64,000 nt of DNA from Pithys albifrons albifrons (Eukaryota > Chordata > Aves > Passeriformes > Thamnophilidae). The stretch's first letter is position 1; every line of letters starts with the position of its first letter. The DNA is taken from positions 19,267,795-19,331,794 of the forward strand of contig NC_092459.1 of NCBI RefSeq assembly GCF_047495875.1. Reading direction: 5' to 3'. Shown here one piece after another: positions 13,785 to 26,500 of this stretch. The translations under genes and the position numbers were made by a program. The notes beneath the pieces are model-generated. The model was not told the origin of the DNA. It searched no databases and was given only the letters and a program-made list of their open reading frames with translations.

Positions 13785-16700
13785 TACTAATAAAATTAAC
13801 AGGATTATGGCTGTTATGGCTGACCCCTAGAACTACTGGCGTGCCTTCACTGCACTATAAAGCTATCTTAGCTAGCAGAACAAGAGTATTGCATCCAAAC
13901 CTCCATGGGAAATGATGCCTTGCTCAGGCTGAATCCTGACTGTACCCAGAGACTGATTGGGAAAGTGCCATGTGTTCTAGTCCAAAAGAGTATCAAGGGG
14001 CGTACACAAACACTGTTACAGTACTGATGGCTAAATTACCATGCCTGGGAATCTCTTGTTAGATTGATGAGTAGCCAGTGTGTTCCATCTTCAGAAGTTG
14101 CTCTTGGAGAAGACTGGCATTCCAGTGGCTGATCCACGCAGACAAACAGGATAACAACTTGGCCAGTCTCAGCTTAGCTGTTATCCACTTTGGCATGAAC
14201 AAGTTTAGGCTGTCTTCACCCAGCATGGCTGGTGCCCATTACCACAGTAGTTACTGTGCAAAGCTGATATGAAAAACTATTTTTCCTGAATTTTGTAAAT
14301 ATCAGGTGGCTATTTTTTCTTTAGAACACAAACAGACCATAGAGTTGACAGAGATTTGTGTGAGACAGTTTACGGCACTGTCTAGCTGCAATGGGGCTAA
14401 GCTTTCCTGGAATAATTAACTTCAAGGTTTATGTTTCTCTCTCCTGAGATGCAACATGTTAGTAACCTCCCAATACACAATTTTTAAACATCAAATTTTG
14501 AATCTTTTGCAATTAACACTTTTTGGCTTATCTTTGTAATTCTAGGCTTATACATTGGCTAAAAATCTGAAATTTTGACACTTCAGCAGTGCGAGGCTCC
14601 CAGAGAAGAGTCAAATGGTTTCAGATAGATGGTTCTGATAAATCTGAGAGAAAGCTCATGGTTTTATTCAGGAGGGTACCACATGTATTGTTAAACAAAA
14701 ACTAAGTCTCCTCTGAGAAGTAGATGCAGAGGCCTTTTTGCATGCTGCTAAGACCTCTGGAACTTTGGCATGTATATCTGAACTACTTACCCTAGGAGGA
14801 CAAATTTTAGTCAGCTACTTTGAAATGGGATGAACTGCAGTTGCAGAATGACTTTCTTCACTGACAGTGAAGAGAGTCCATGGTTATGAGTTCAGGTACA
14901 AATGTGGGGATAGGCTCAGCAATAGCATTCTGCATTCACACTGTAGGACAGTTACATACAAGATAGTAAATCATCAGCTGAGAATTGACTTTGCAAAGAT
15001 TAAATGAGAAACAATTGTTCATCAAAATGAATGTATGTGTGTGCATGTGTGGCTGGGCTTCGTGAACAAAGATTTGGGAAGGGCTCTATCCACGTGGGTG
15101 TGTCCTTTGAGCCTGTTTCTTTTACTTCTAAGGATGTTGGATTTTAAGGATTAGGTAGCCAAGAATTTGGGGGATAGGGGTCTGTGCTTACCTTCTGGTG
15201 TAGTTGCTAAGTAGAATTCAAGTACCCCTATGAACTAAATTACAAATTCATCTAGAGCTCATAAAATCAGTTGTGACTCTGATATTTCTGACCACTTTTT
15301 GCCCTTATATTATAGTTCTCTTCTGCAAATGCAGCTTTTCAGAGCAAACACGGTGTTGTGAGCTGAGAACTTCTTGCCTTGGGGCCCCATCTAGTGGGTA
15401 GTGGCTTCTAGTGAGCAGCACCAAGAGCAACTTCATTTGTGTTCTGAGAAATGAAAAGCAGGAAAAGGAGGTGGTACAAAAATTCACTCCAGAGCTAATA
15501 ATCACAAATCACATTCTTCTCCTGCTGTCACTTGATTACTTTCTCTCTACAAAGACAATGCTACTTTGCATTTTGTGTCAAAGCATTTTCATAACAGCAA
15601 AACATACACCAGTGGTGGGGAAAAACTCCACAAAAAGCAAAACATGACAAGAAGAGAGGAGAGAAATCATGCATTTCTCCTCCGTATGCCTGCATTTCTT
15701 GTTTCAACGGAATACCTGCATTCTTTCACTGAGTATGCTGAAGTCATTGGTAAATGATACAAGTATATCAACCTTCTTCTACAAAGTTATCCATAAGGTA
15801 AAAGTCTTTTCAGGTAAACTTGAAAATAGGAAGACTTACAGCCATACTAACAGGTCTGTGAGACCCAAACATTTAAAATCAGTATTTTGTTTTGACAGAA
15901 CTGCTTTTATGCCAGATGTTAAAATGGTAACCCTGTTCAGACAGGTACTGTTTGATATATGTATGTATAAGAAAAGGTCTTGATAAATGGAAAAAAGTTT
16001 ATGGCTATATCCAAGTTATTTTTGCAGAAGACATTTTTCATCTGTCAAATGAATTTAGCAAGCCAAATTTGGATTTCACTTGCACTTAAGTCATTCAGTG
16101 TAACCCAAGGGAGTAAGATGGATAGCTAGATAGAATATATGGTCCTAGCTGTCTAATAATTTGGGGTTTTTGAAATAAAAATAAAAAGAAAGAAGGAAAT
16201 AGCTCAGTTTTCTAGTAAGGATAAAGCTGTTTTCTCTGGCAAATGTATTTTACAGAACTAGCTGTGTTGAAGAGGGTCTGTAACATAGCTTTCAACTTAA
16301 GAAGAATCCTGATGCAAGCACTTTCTGAAGAGTTTCTGTGTTATCTGTGTCTTCAGAGAGGATCCTAAGGGATGGGGACTGGGTAGTCCTGAAATGGTGT
16401 AACAGAGTTATTTTGCAAAAAAGTTATTTTGTACAAGATGGGCTAATTATTTTCATTTAACTGTATAGTGGAGTTATTTAACAACTCTGCATGAAACTCC
16501 CAAGGTAGAGATATTGAAAGATAAATGAGAGTCTGGCTGAAATGAAAAGTGCAATGTTGAGAAACAAGGCTTTTTTAACTTTAACTGTTGACCTTGCATA
16601 CATCTTTGTCTTAAGGTTTTTTTTTATTATTTCTTTTTTTTTCATTTTAAATTTAGTATGTGTGGGTGGAAAATTGAAGTAGCTTTCCACATCTTGAGAA

Positions 16701-18550
16701 TCTGACTCTTCAGTTGGCTGTTTATAAAGGAGGAAGAGTTTTAAAAGATGAATATGTCTGTGTTTTAGTATAAAATAGTGATAGACAATTTTTTCCTTAT
16801 TATTATCATATCTATTTGTATTATTTTCTATCAGTTTTCAGCCTCTCTTATTTTGTTCTTTAACTGCTATAGCTGACATCCCTTTTCCAACACACCTACA
16901 TCTCCCTGTTTTGATAGCCTACTTTGGTTTTTTGTTGCCTCAGTAGTCATGTAGAAAGTGGGCTAGATCTTTAGCTGTGCAAATCCTGAGAAGCTCTAAT
17001 TTTTTTTCCCCTTCACTGTGTTTCTTGGCCTGTCAGGACTAAAATAGTTTCCAAAATAAATGATCCTGGAAAAATTTACTTTCAAAATAAATTATCTGAA
17101 TCACAGTGATGGAGTTACAGCAGCTGGAATGGTCCTGTAAGTCCCAATACACTGACCAACAACTGACCTAGCTCAGCTCCCCAGAAAAGGCCTGAAGGTC
17201 TGACAGAGGAGAATGCTGGTAAGACTTTTAGGAAATAGATCATATTTTGAGAGAAACTTTGTATCACAGATATATTCCACTCTAAACTAGCAAATGCCTT
17301 TTCACTAAGATTTCTGAGTTTTAGAAAAAGGCCTTGAACAGAAACAATACTGATACTAGTGATAAATAGAAGTCCTTCTCTTGTCTATATTGAGTGTCAT
17401 GTGTCAGGTTTATCCCGTATGTTCTGCTGGTTAAACTATTTCCATTTGATATTTGACTATTCAAATTTTAGAGATATTTGGCATAGTGTCAAAAGCAGTC
17501 ATTCCAAGAGGGATGACTTAATCCCTTTTTATTCCATGCAGAAGTTAATACCGAAGAGGAGGAGTTGCAGTGGAGGAGCAGAGTCTTTTGCCACCCTAAA
17601 CAGCATGGGGATGAGGGGACAGGCAGGTGCAGGGCACAGTGCTAAATCTCAGGCTGCCTGGCCAAGGGCCATGTCTGTCTCCAGCTCAGAGTCCAGGCTG
17701 TCTCTGAGCAAAATGGTCTAATGCTCTCTTCATGCTAAGCAAGATCATCTGACCTCGGTCTCAGGCTTGGTGAGCCTGAGAACAGTAACAGCTACAAGGC
17801 TGGTGGGAGCAGCATCATGTGCAGACACTCTCCTGGGATTCACCTGCCCTCTTATTTATTCCTCAAACCACGTGGTACAGGTGGGGTCCCTACATCCATG
17901 GCTAATCTGCTGTGTTGCGCTTTCCTAGTGTGAAAGGGAAGACAGAAGTATAGCCCAAGAATTCATAAATGATGTAAAAACCTCTTCATGTGTCCTGAAA
18001 GTCCTCTTTGGACCTGAGAAGCCTTTCCTAGCAATTCCATATCAACAGATGCACTTATGTGGTGGAAATTTCTGTTGAATGCAAGCTAATATTTCATATA
18101 CTATAAGTATGATATTTAATATGAACTTGAATATTTATTAGGTACATTGCAGCATAAAGTTTAAATAATTTGCAACATTGAATTAATTACCACTGAAACT
18201 TGCATATTTGAAACTGGAGTTTGAGAGTTGTAATCTATTGCTGAATGAGGCTTTAAAATAAAATCCAGCATCTTAATGGGCTGGTTTGGTTTTAAGTACA
18301 GATGCACTGTCATGGAAGCTTCACTCTGTTATTTTTGATTCCTTACTCATAAAAAATATATTCTGTTGTATAAGGAAGGTAATAGATATATCCTCATTGA
18401 TGCAGTTTCACTGATGGCCTACACTCTGAAATGTGTTTGAAGAGAAGTCAGAGGTGTAGAGGAAGCTTTCACCAAATTTTCTTTCCAGATGTAATTTTGG
18501 ATTTAATAAGAATCTCCCCCTGTCCTGCTCCCCAGGGCCAATCTATAGGT
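13785..18550. other. non-coding, nothing recognised
   Basis: AT-rich with one slightly GC-richer part at about 17540-17900. The 120-codon frame at 17359-17721 spans that part but has no recognisable domain. Confidence 0.55.
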
Positions 18551-18555
18551 CACCA

Positions 18556-18725
18556 GATCCCTGGGCATCATTAAGAAGTGCCTGGCTCTATCTTCTTTAC
18601 AATCTGCCTTCAGGTATTTATACAAATTCATACAATCCCCTGAGATTTCTCTTCTCTAAGATGAACAGTTGACCTCTTTCATTCTCCCCTGGTGTATCAG
18701 TTGCTCTAATCTCTTAATCATCATT
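18556..18725 (-). repeat. CR1 LINE fragment
   Basis: On the plus strand, AAGTGCCTGGCTCTATCTTC, then CTTCAGGTATTTATACA, CCCCTGAGATTTCTCTTCTC and AAGATGAACAG reproduce the inverted CR1 3' region (CTTCAGGTATTTATAGACATT … CTTCTCTTCTCCAGGCTGAACAG). Diverged about as much as the other old copies. Confidence 0.75.
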
Positions 18726-20431
18726 ACAGCATCTCAGTGTAAATGTTTATGTATGCAAATTTTAATAATGCACATAAAAATTATTCCAAGGATGGTAAAT
18801 GAAATGCTAGTTGGTAGTCTTGTAAATGGTGGCCAGAATCAGGTCATGAGACTTCCTTGAATGTTTAAAGAAATCAGAGGTGATTCTGAATATTATTAAT
18901 TTTAAACAACTTTTACAGGCAGACTGTCTTTGGACAGCTACTATTTAAATTATTTCTGGAGGAAGCTGTTGATCTTTGGTGTTGATCTTTAGCTGTAATT
19001 TATTTACCTAGAAAGATGTCATCATATTTGGTTCCCCTTCTGATCTCTTTTATACACAGTGATCTATCTTTCCTCCTTGTTTGGTTGCTGTTTCCTAGTC
19101 TTTTCTTTCAACAGATTACATTTAAGAAGAAAATGTTCATTAGCTTCTGGAATGCAAATCAATTCTTTGACCTTTTCTTCTTTAATATCCCTGATATTTT
19201 ATAAGTGTTGTCATAACATAAGAATGACTTTATTAGACCAAGCCTAACGATACGTTTAGTGTCTTCACCAGATGGCAAATAGCAGGTCCCTAGGAAAGAT
19301 TCAAAGAAAAAATGTATATGTTGTGCTGTTCCCCAGAGTAGTGTCCATCCTCTCACCCAATTTCAGATCAGGTCCTCTATGGGAGACATAAAATACCTCT
19401 GCACCTATGAGTTCAGAAGGGCTGCATATGGAGGGCTGCTCTCAGGACTGGAATTAGCCCACCATGTTCCAGGTGCCTGTAAGGTCCATCACCAGTAAGT
19501 GTGACTGATGCATGTAATGATTAGAAATGACAGTAAGTTATACCTTACCCTGCTTGTCATGTGTCTGTGAGTGATTTGAGATTGTGGCATTGTCTTCCCG
19601 CTGCTGCCTCATCCCCTAGGCTGGCAGAAGTAATGGGACATCTGGATATCTTTCTTTTTCTTTCTGGGGAGAGGGGCAGGAGGAGAAATAGCAAAGTGTT
19701 GAGACAACTGTTCTATATTACCTGGGGCTAGAGCTTTAATGCACTATTTCTATGTGGTTCTCTTAAGGCACAATTGTTTCCCAGGGCATGTGACACATGA
19801 GGAAATTGCTATCATACTTCCACTGGAAAGGGAGTGACACTGCACCAATGTGTCCTTTCTGTTATTAGAGCAATACATGTGTGGTGGTATGTTCTCTTTT
19901 CAGTGCCATATTTCTTTAAAACTGCAAGTGGAGGCAGTATTTCTGTTCCAAACCTATCATACATAAGTTAAAAGTGTGTGACTGATCTGATGCCTCAGAT
20001 GCAAAGAAAACCAGCCACTATTTTTTGTTACCCATCTAAATTTACCAGTTCCAGAAAAGGGCTCTTACTTTCCCTTCCACAGGCCTCTGTATGCTGGCTT
20101 CTTTCATGGTTCCTGAGAAGACAGGTAGCCTCTTCTCCATCAGCTATCACCATCAGCTTTTATATTCTTTACACCTTTATACTAATTCTACCCAGGATTA
20201 GGCAGGAAAAAAACATCTGCAAAGTATATTTCTTATTTTATAGGCACACAGCTGAAGTTCAAGTTGAAGCTTTTATATTACAGTATATGAATGCAATGCA
20301 GACTGTTCAATTAGCATTTCCCAGAAAACTTCTGAAAAGGTCATAATCCTAAGGTGTCTTTTTGGTGAGGTGCCTTTTTCTGCATGCCTCCTCTTCCTGG
20401 AAGGTTCATTTTTTTTTTTTTTGTAACAGAA

Positions 20432-21075
20432 TCACAGAATAGGTAAGGGAGGAAGAGACCACAGTCATCTGGTCCAACCTTCCTGCACAAGCAGGGTCAC
20501 CCTAGAGCACATTGCACAGGATTGTGTCCAGACAGTTCTTGGATATCTCCAGTGAGGGAGACTCCACAACCTCTCTGGGCAATCTGTTCCAGTGCACTGT
20601 CACCTGCACAGTAAAGAGGTTTTTCCTCATGTTCAGGTGGCACTTCCTGTGTATCAGTTTCTGCCTGTTGCCTCTTGTCCTATTGCCTGGCACCACTGAG
20701 AAGAGCCTGGCTACATATTCTTGACACCCTCCCTTCAGATACTTATAGGCATTATAAAGTCCTGTCTCAGTCATCTCTTCTCAGGTTATACAGGCCCAGC
20801 TCCCTCAGTACCTCCTCGGACAAGATGTTCCAGGCACTTAATCATTTTCATAGCACTCTGCTGGACCTGCTCCAGAAGTTCCTTGTCTCTCTTGTACTGA
20901 GGAGCCAAGAACTGGCCACAGCACTCCAGATATTGCCTCACCAAGGCTGAGTAGAGGGTCAGAATGAACTCCCTTGATAGGCTAACAATGCTATTCCCAG
21001 TGTATCTCAGGATACTGTTGGCCATCTTGGCCAGAAGGACACACTGCTGGTAAGTTCACACTGCTGCTCCCATGT
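20432..21075 (-). mobile_element. CR1 LINE, 5'-truncated, minus orientation
   Basis: Dead copy of the 3' end of a chicken-repeat-1 LINE. The 3' terminus is at about 20432 (CAGAATCACAGAAT, then the GGTCCAACC box). In the minus direction two broken frames give the typical end of ORF2, for example LYSALVRQYLECCGQF and FTVQVTVHWNRLPREVVESP. The copy ends near 21075 (CTTGGCCAGAAGGACACACT), the usual 5' truncation. A poly-T run lies just outside at 20409-20421. Confidence 0.93.
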
Positions 21076-21079
21076 GAAC

Positions 21080-23430
21080 GGCTGCAAGAAAAGTAATGAT
21101 ATGCAAATTTCAACTCAAGAAAAACCAGCACAACTCATTTACACTAAATATAATATAAAGTTGCAGAAAAGTACAAGGGCACACTACTGGTAATGCATCA
21201 CTGCAAACTATTTCTTCAATTGCTTGGTGTTTACCATGACCTATGTCTATACCCCCTCTCTGACTGACTACCACTATTATGTCAACACAGTGCCAATTTC
21301 CTTGTTACTTCATTGTCTATTTGCAATATTTTCTAAGCAATCACTCTTCTCTCCCACATCTGGAAAACTGCAATTACATAAACATCTAAAAAACAGACTC
21401 TGGGATTTCTACCTTTGTTTACAGAAGTCCTTACTGCTTTGTGCTAGCAGGCTGCACTGACAGCATACAGTCAGAAACTAATATTATCTCTAGCAATTGT
21501 AGTGCAGTTGCAGTGGGAAGGTGAAGTTTGAGAGTTAGTATGTGAAAAAAAATATGCTGATTTATGAAATCTAAGAAGCCAGCAAGAACTACTGCATGGA
21601 AGGTAGGAAAATTTGAACTCTAAAAAAAAAACAAGGCAAGTTATTTTACAATAAATATATTTCAGCTGGAGAAATGTCTAAAAGCAATACATAAGGATTA
21701 ATCCCTGGATATGTCCAAATTAAGACAGATTTCCTTTTATAGTACAAGTACTTCAGCCATTTGGTGTTTTGACCACATGTTTTATCAATTGCATGGTGTC
21801 ACTGCACAAAAGTAGCCAATACAACTGAATAGACTGTGAGGTATAAAAAAGGCAATGATTATTATGATTCTAATGGTCTCATACTATATGTTTCCAGTCA
21901 AAAGTTCCCAAGCACTGGAAACACCAAGCAGCTGATTTTGGTCCCTTTTCAGGGAGGGAGCAACGATCTGTCACCCCCTGAAGTGTCCTAAGCAATGCCA
22001 GTGGTTGCTGTGATGTTATGATGCCACTGTTGTCCTGTCGTAAATGCCCAGACATCTTGACGACCACACTCAGCTCAAGATTTTTTCCTCTCCTGTGCTG
22101 CTGTAATATTTGTGTCACTTAGGAAATGCTGCCAGTGGAGGGGATTGGGTACAAGTGTAATCAGAAAGGCCACTGAGGCAGGGAGAGAGGACAGCTGTCC
22201 TAAGCATTCAAAGTTTTACATTCTGTGCCTCTCTGATGTGACATGACCCTCAAGATATTTATTAAGCTGGATGAAAGCCTGCTGTGGTCTTGCAGCTCTC
22301 TGAATCTGCCTACCTGTTATGTAGAATATGTTACAGAAGTACCCAAAGCAGTACTTAATTTTGCTGTATTGCAATGGAAAATCAGGATATAAGAAACAGG
22401 CTCTTACTGTCTGTGATGCAAAAATGTTACTGCCATTTCAAACTATCTGTGTATCTGGAACCCTTAACTTCCTCAGATCACAGTTAAGAATAATTGAAAA
22501 ATTATTTTATTTGTATATCAGTAAGGTAGGAATCAAAATATATATATTTACATGTGTAAGTTTTTCAGTCAGCAATGTAAATATTACCTTATGATTAAAA
22601 TGCAGTTGCAGACGAATACTCAGGAGGATGGTATGTGAGATGAGATACAGGGTAGATGAATTATGAAAAAATTTAAAAGAATAAAATGTGAGTAACTTGT
22701 CTAAGTTGATTTCAATAGGAAGAATGTGTGGGGAATCTTACAGTCTTTATTTGGGGAAAAGCATCTTTTCAAATCAAATGAGTATTTGATGTTATGACAA
22801 ATGATTCCAGGACACTCGTGGGTGACTGATTTAGTGATAACTGAATCCCAGTGAGTGAGAGGGGTAAATAATCCATTAAATGGCATGGACAAAGAATTCA
22901 GCAAAACCTCCCCATCAGGTACATTTGCAGCCATACACTAAGTGAGGACCAGTAGCAGGAATGGAGACAACTGGTGATCTCCAGGTGCATCTTGATCTGA
23001 AGCACCAGCATATGGTCCATGGACAGAAACAGTAGTTGGAGACTGTGATGAAATCATCAGGTAAGTCTCTTCAGTCTGCCTTCTGTAATAAAATACTGCT
23101 TTGCTTTTGCACTATAGCATTGCTCTTGAATACCTGGAGAAGAAACTATTGAGCAGTTGAAGAAGGATCAGTGTGATTCATTAACACTTCTGCTAAACAG
23201 GTCTTCCTTTTTTCTTACTAATATGAAACTCTATTAAAACTGTAAATTTGGGGCCTGCCTGAAGCCGTCAGTCTTAGCATACTTCTTGATCTATTCACCT
23301 ATGGTAAACTCATTCCTTTTGCTTATAGCAATCAAAGAATCAAAGACATCCGGCAGTAGTGAGGAACAGGAATTATCCAGCTGATACAATTCTTAAATAA
23401 AATTGTGCCTGGGCTGCATTTGCAATAGTT
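21080..23430. other. non-coding; possible 3' untranslated region of the minus-strand mini-gene on its right side
   Basis: No repeat or coding signal seen. Minus-direction AATAAA near 22750 and 22260 could end the transcript of the candidate mini-gene. Confidence 0.4.
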
Positions 23431-23439
23431 CTTACCTGT

Positions 23440-23510
23440 TTACAACAAAGTCTTGTAAGATCTCCACTGTATCATTCCTTGAAGCTGTTGTGTATGTAAA
23501 TAATTTGGTC
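23440..23510 (-). CDS. candidate mini-gene exon 3 (stop codon)
   Basis: Acceptor tttttttatttcag before GACC. It encodes PNYLHTQQLQGMIQWRS and five more residues to TAA at 23442-23440. A donor-like GTAAGA follows the stop at 23435, so the 3' untranslated region may be spliced. AATAAA in the minus direction occurs near 22750 and 22260. Confidence 0.35.
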
Positions 23511-26500
23511 CTGAAATAAAAAAAATATAATGTTTCTAATGAAAGTTACCTGCTTCCAGAAATATAATAAAAGCTTATGATTCTAGAGTACAGCAATGAT
23601 CATGTATGTCAGGCAGTATATCATTCCTGGCATGGGTCATATGCATCATAGCTATGTGCTTTCAGTGACATGAACTGTTAGATATGCCATGCAAAGTTCA
23701 ATGACTCTAAATAGTGGGATATGCCTGAACTTGATACCATTTGATGTTTTCACATCAGCTCTCACACTGGACTTATCATGCAGGGGATCTGCCATGTGAT
23801 CTGTTAAGTATTCCTTTCCTTCTCCTTTTTCCCCATGAAACAGTAGTAGGTAATTTCCACAAATTTTTTTTCTATAAGATTGTCTGACTCAGGTCCAAGT
23901 CAAATGATGATAGGGAAAAGGTGAGAGACAAGCACACAGACACAAAAAGCATGACTGACTAGTGATAATGAATTCAATAACCAGAAACAACCTTAGTTAG
24001 AGGCACTAGTTGAAAAGGATAGTGAAGTGTCAGAATGCTTATTCCATCAAGATGATCTGATTGAGAAGCAACTAAAATCAGGTTGATAAGAAAAGGTAAT
24101 AGCAAAAAACATACAGAGACACAGACCTGACAAACAATGATGGAGACTAGGAGAAGAAACAAATCTTGCTGGTCACACTAATTGATGGGTTATTAAAAAA
24201 AAAATAACCTGGACTTTGTAGATGCTGAAATTGTACCTGGAGGTGTTGGGATAGGGTGATTGAAGATCCTGAATGCTGCACCAGAGGTTTGGGAATTGCT
24301 AGATCTGCATAAAGTGATGAAGAAGTGTTTTAGGGGAAGAAAACAGTAAGGAACAAAGAGAGGATCAGATAGAAAAAGCTGATTTTGTGTAAAACACAGT
24401 CAGTCAGTATGTTTATCTGACTGAACCATGTGCCCGATCATGGAAGTCTGTCCTGTCTTCTTTTAACCTTTTTTTTTTAACTATCTCTCTGTGTAATCTC
24501 ACTCTTCATCCCATCTATGTGAGTGCTGCATGGACTGACTGCCATTTGCTGGAGGGACTGACATGAATGGACTGGCTGCCAGCTACTGGAGTCAGACTGG
24601 GGGTGTAGTGCCCCTACACTCTACATGGAGGTATCTGAGGGGAACTCACAGGTGTGGGCTGTGAGATTCATGTGTGAGTGTGTGCATCTGCTTACAAAAA
24701 GCACCAACCTAGAACAGAGAGAGATACAGCAAATGGGTGTGTGCTTGTGAGCCTGGAGTGTAGAGTGTGTACCTTCACTGTTGACCTTCAGTTTCTGCCA
24801 TGCCAAGAAGGGGGCAGAACCAGAGTCCAAAGGTCTCCTCCTTATTTCTTCTTCCCCCAACTTTATCTACTGAGCATGATGTCATATGGTCTGAAAGATA
24901 TCTTTGATCAGTTTGGGTCACTTGTCCTGGCTGTGTCTCCTCACAACCTCCCATGGACCCCCAACTTCCTTGCTAGCGTGGCAATATGGAAAGCAGGAAA
25001 GGGCTTGGCTCTATGCAAGACCTGCTCAGCAATAACATAAACATCTCTATGCTATCCACCCTGTGTTCAGCACAAATCCAAAGCACAGACCCACACACGC
25101 CACAGTAAAGAAAATTAACTCTACCCCTGCCAAAACCAGCACAAATCTTCATCCTTGGAGATACTCAAAAGCCATTTGGACATGTTCCTGGGCAACCAGC
25201 TCTAGGTGGCTGTGCTTGAGAAAGTGGGTGGGATAAGACCTTCACAGGTCCCTTCCTATCTCAAACATTCTATAATTCTCTGCCTCAGTTGTCTGTGCTT
25301 GTCTGGTGTGAGTAAATGCTGTTATAAGTAGTAGCCCCCACAGCTGACAGTTATCAAAGCCTGAAGACATTAAAATAGGCTTTGGATGGTGCTACTCAGT
25401 GGTGGATTCAGGACTGTAGCTGTCTTGCCTATATTTCCCAGGATGGTGAAGCCTGTAGACCACACCACCACAGTGTAAGTAGTTCCTGCCTCTGCCTTCT
25501 TACAGCCTGTGGTTCTGTTTAGATTTATTCTGTTGTTGATGACATAGGGGTTATTTGATAGACATAACTGTTGCTGCAGCAGGTAGCTGCAGAGTGTATT
25601 CCGTGACACTGGAATAAATATACCAGAGTTAGACAAACATCTTTATGGTCCTTGTCTTTGCACTTGGTTGAAAAACAGATCTCATTGTAAAGGTAAGAAA
25701 AGAGCTGTCACTGAGACGATATACAGCCAGTATATATCTCTATGGCCTGGTTTGCCTAGTTAACTCAACAAACTGTACTAAGTGCTGCTATGTTCATTAT
25801 GGTTTATCAGAAACACTTCCAAAATATTTGTTAAATTATAAAAACCCAACATTTGAAATCTGAGCTATACCTCCATGTCACTGGAGAGAGACTGTAATTT
25901 GCTTATCTCACCTTAAAATTTAGCAAAACATATTCAGCTAAGCATTCCCACTGGTTGAAACCCCAATTTTAAATAGAATATCATTACCAGATCTAGAGTA
26001 TTTTATTTGCACTGCTGTCCAAAGCAGTGGAAAATACACTCTTGCTTCCACTTGCAGTAACTCAAAAAAGAAGTTGTTGAAACATTCTACTCCATCCGGC
26101 AACCCTGTATTTTCTGTTTGCAGCTGAGCTAACGCTCTGTCAACTTTTTAGAGAGGCATTAAATCAAGAAGGATATGAATCTGAGCTTTTCTGAGTCAGT
26201 AAAACCTTACCACTGACTCTGATGTGCTCCACAGTGAGTCCTTGGGCAAAAGGGTTGTACTTGATGATCTCGGAGGTCTCTTCCAACTCAACTGATTCTA
26301 TGATTCTATGAAAGGCACTAATTGAAGGAAGAGCATGATTTATTTTTCATGTGACTGAATTTCCATGCATTGTTTTATCTTTCATTTGTAATGCTAAGGG
26401 AGATGCTAGGACTTGGATAGCTGGAAAGAAAATCCAAGAGAGTTCTCTATGATCACCAGTACACAGTATCCATTGTTCTAGCATAGGTTTAGACATCTCA

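Noticed and set aside
13573..13830. 85-codon frame with a Leu-Ser-Ile-Tyr repeat
   Set aside because: Translation of the ATCT microsatellite.
17359..17721. 120-codon open frame on the plus strand
   Set aside because: No family match, and part of the frame is only a slightly GC-rich stretch.
24678..25040. 120-codon open frame on the plus strand
   Set aside because: Runs across the LTR-type relic; the translated sequence is not a retroviral or cellular protein I recognise.
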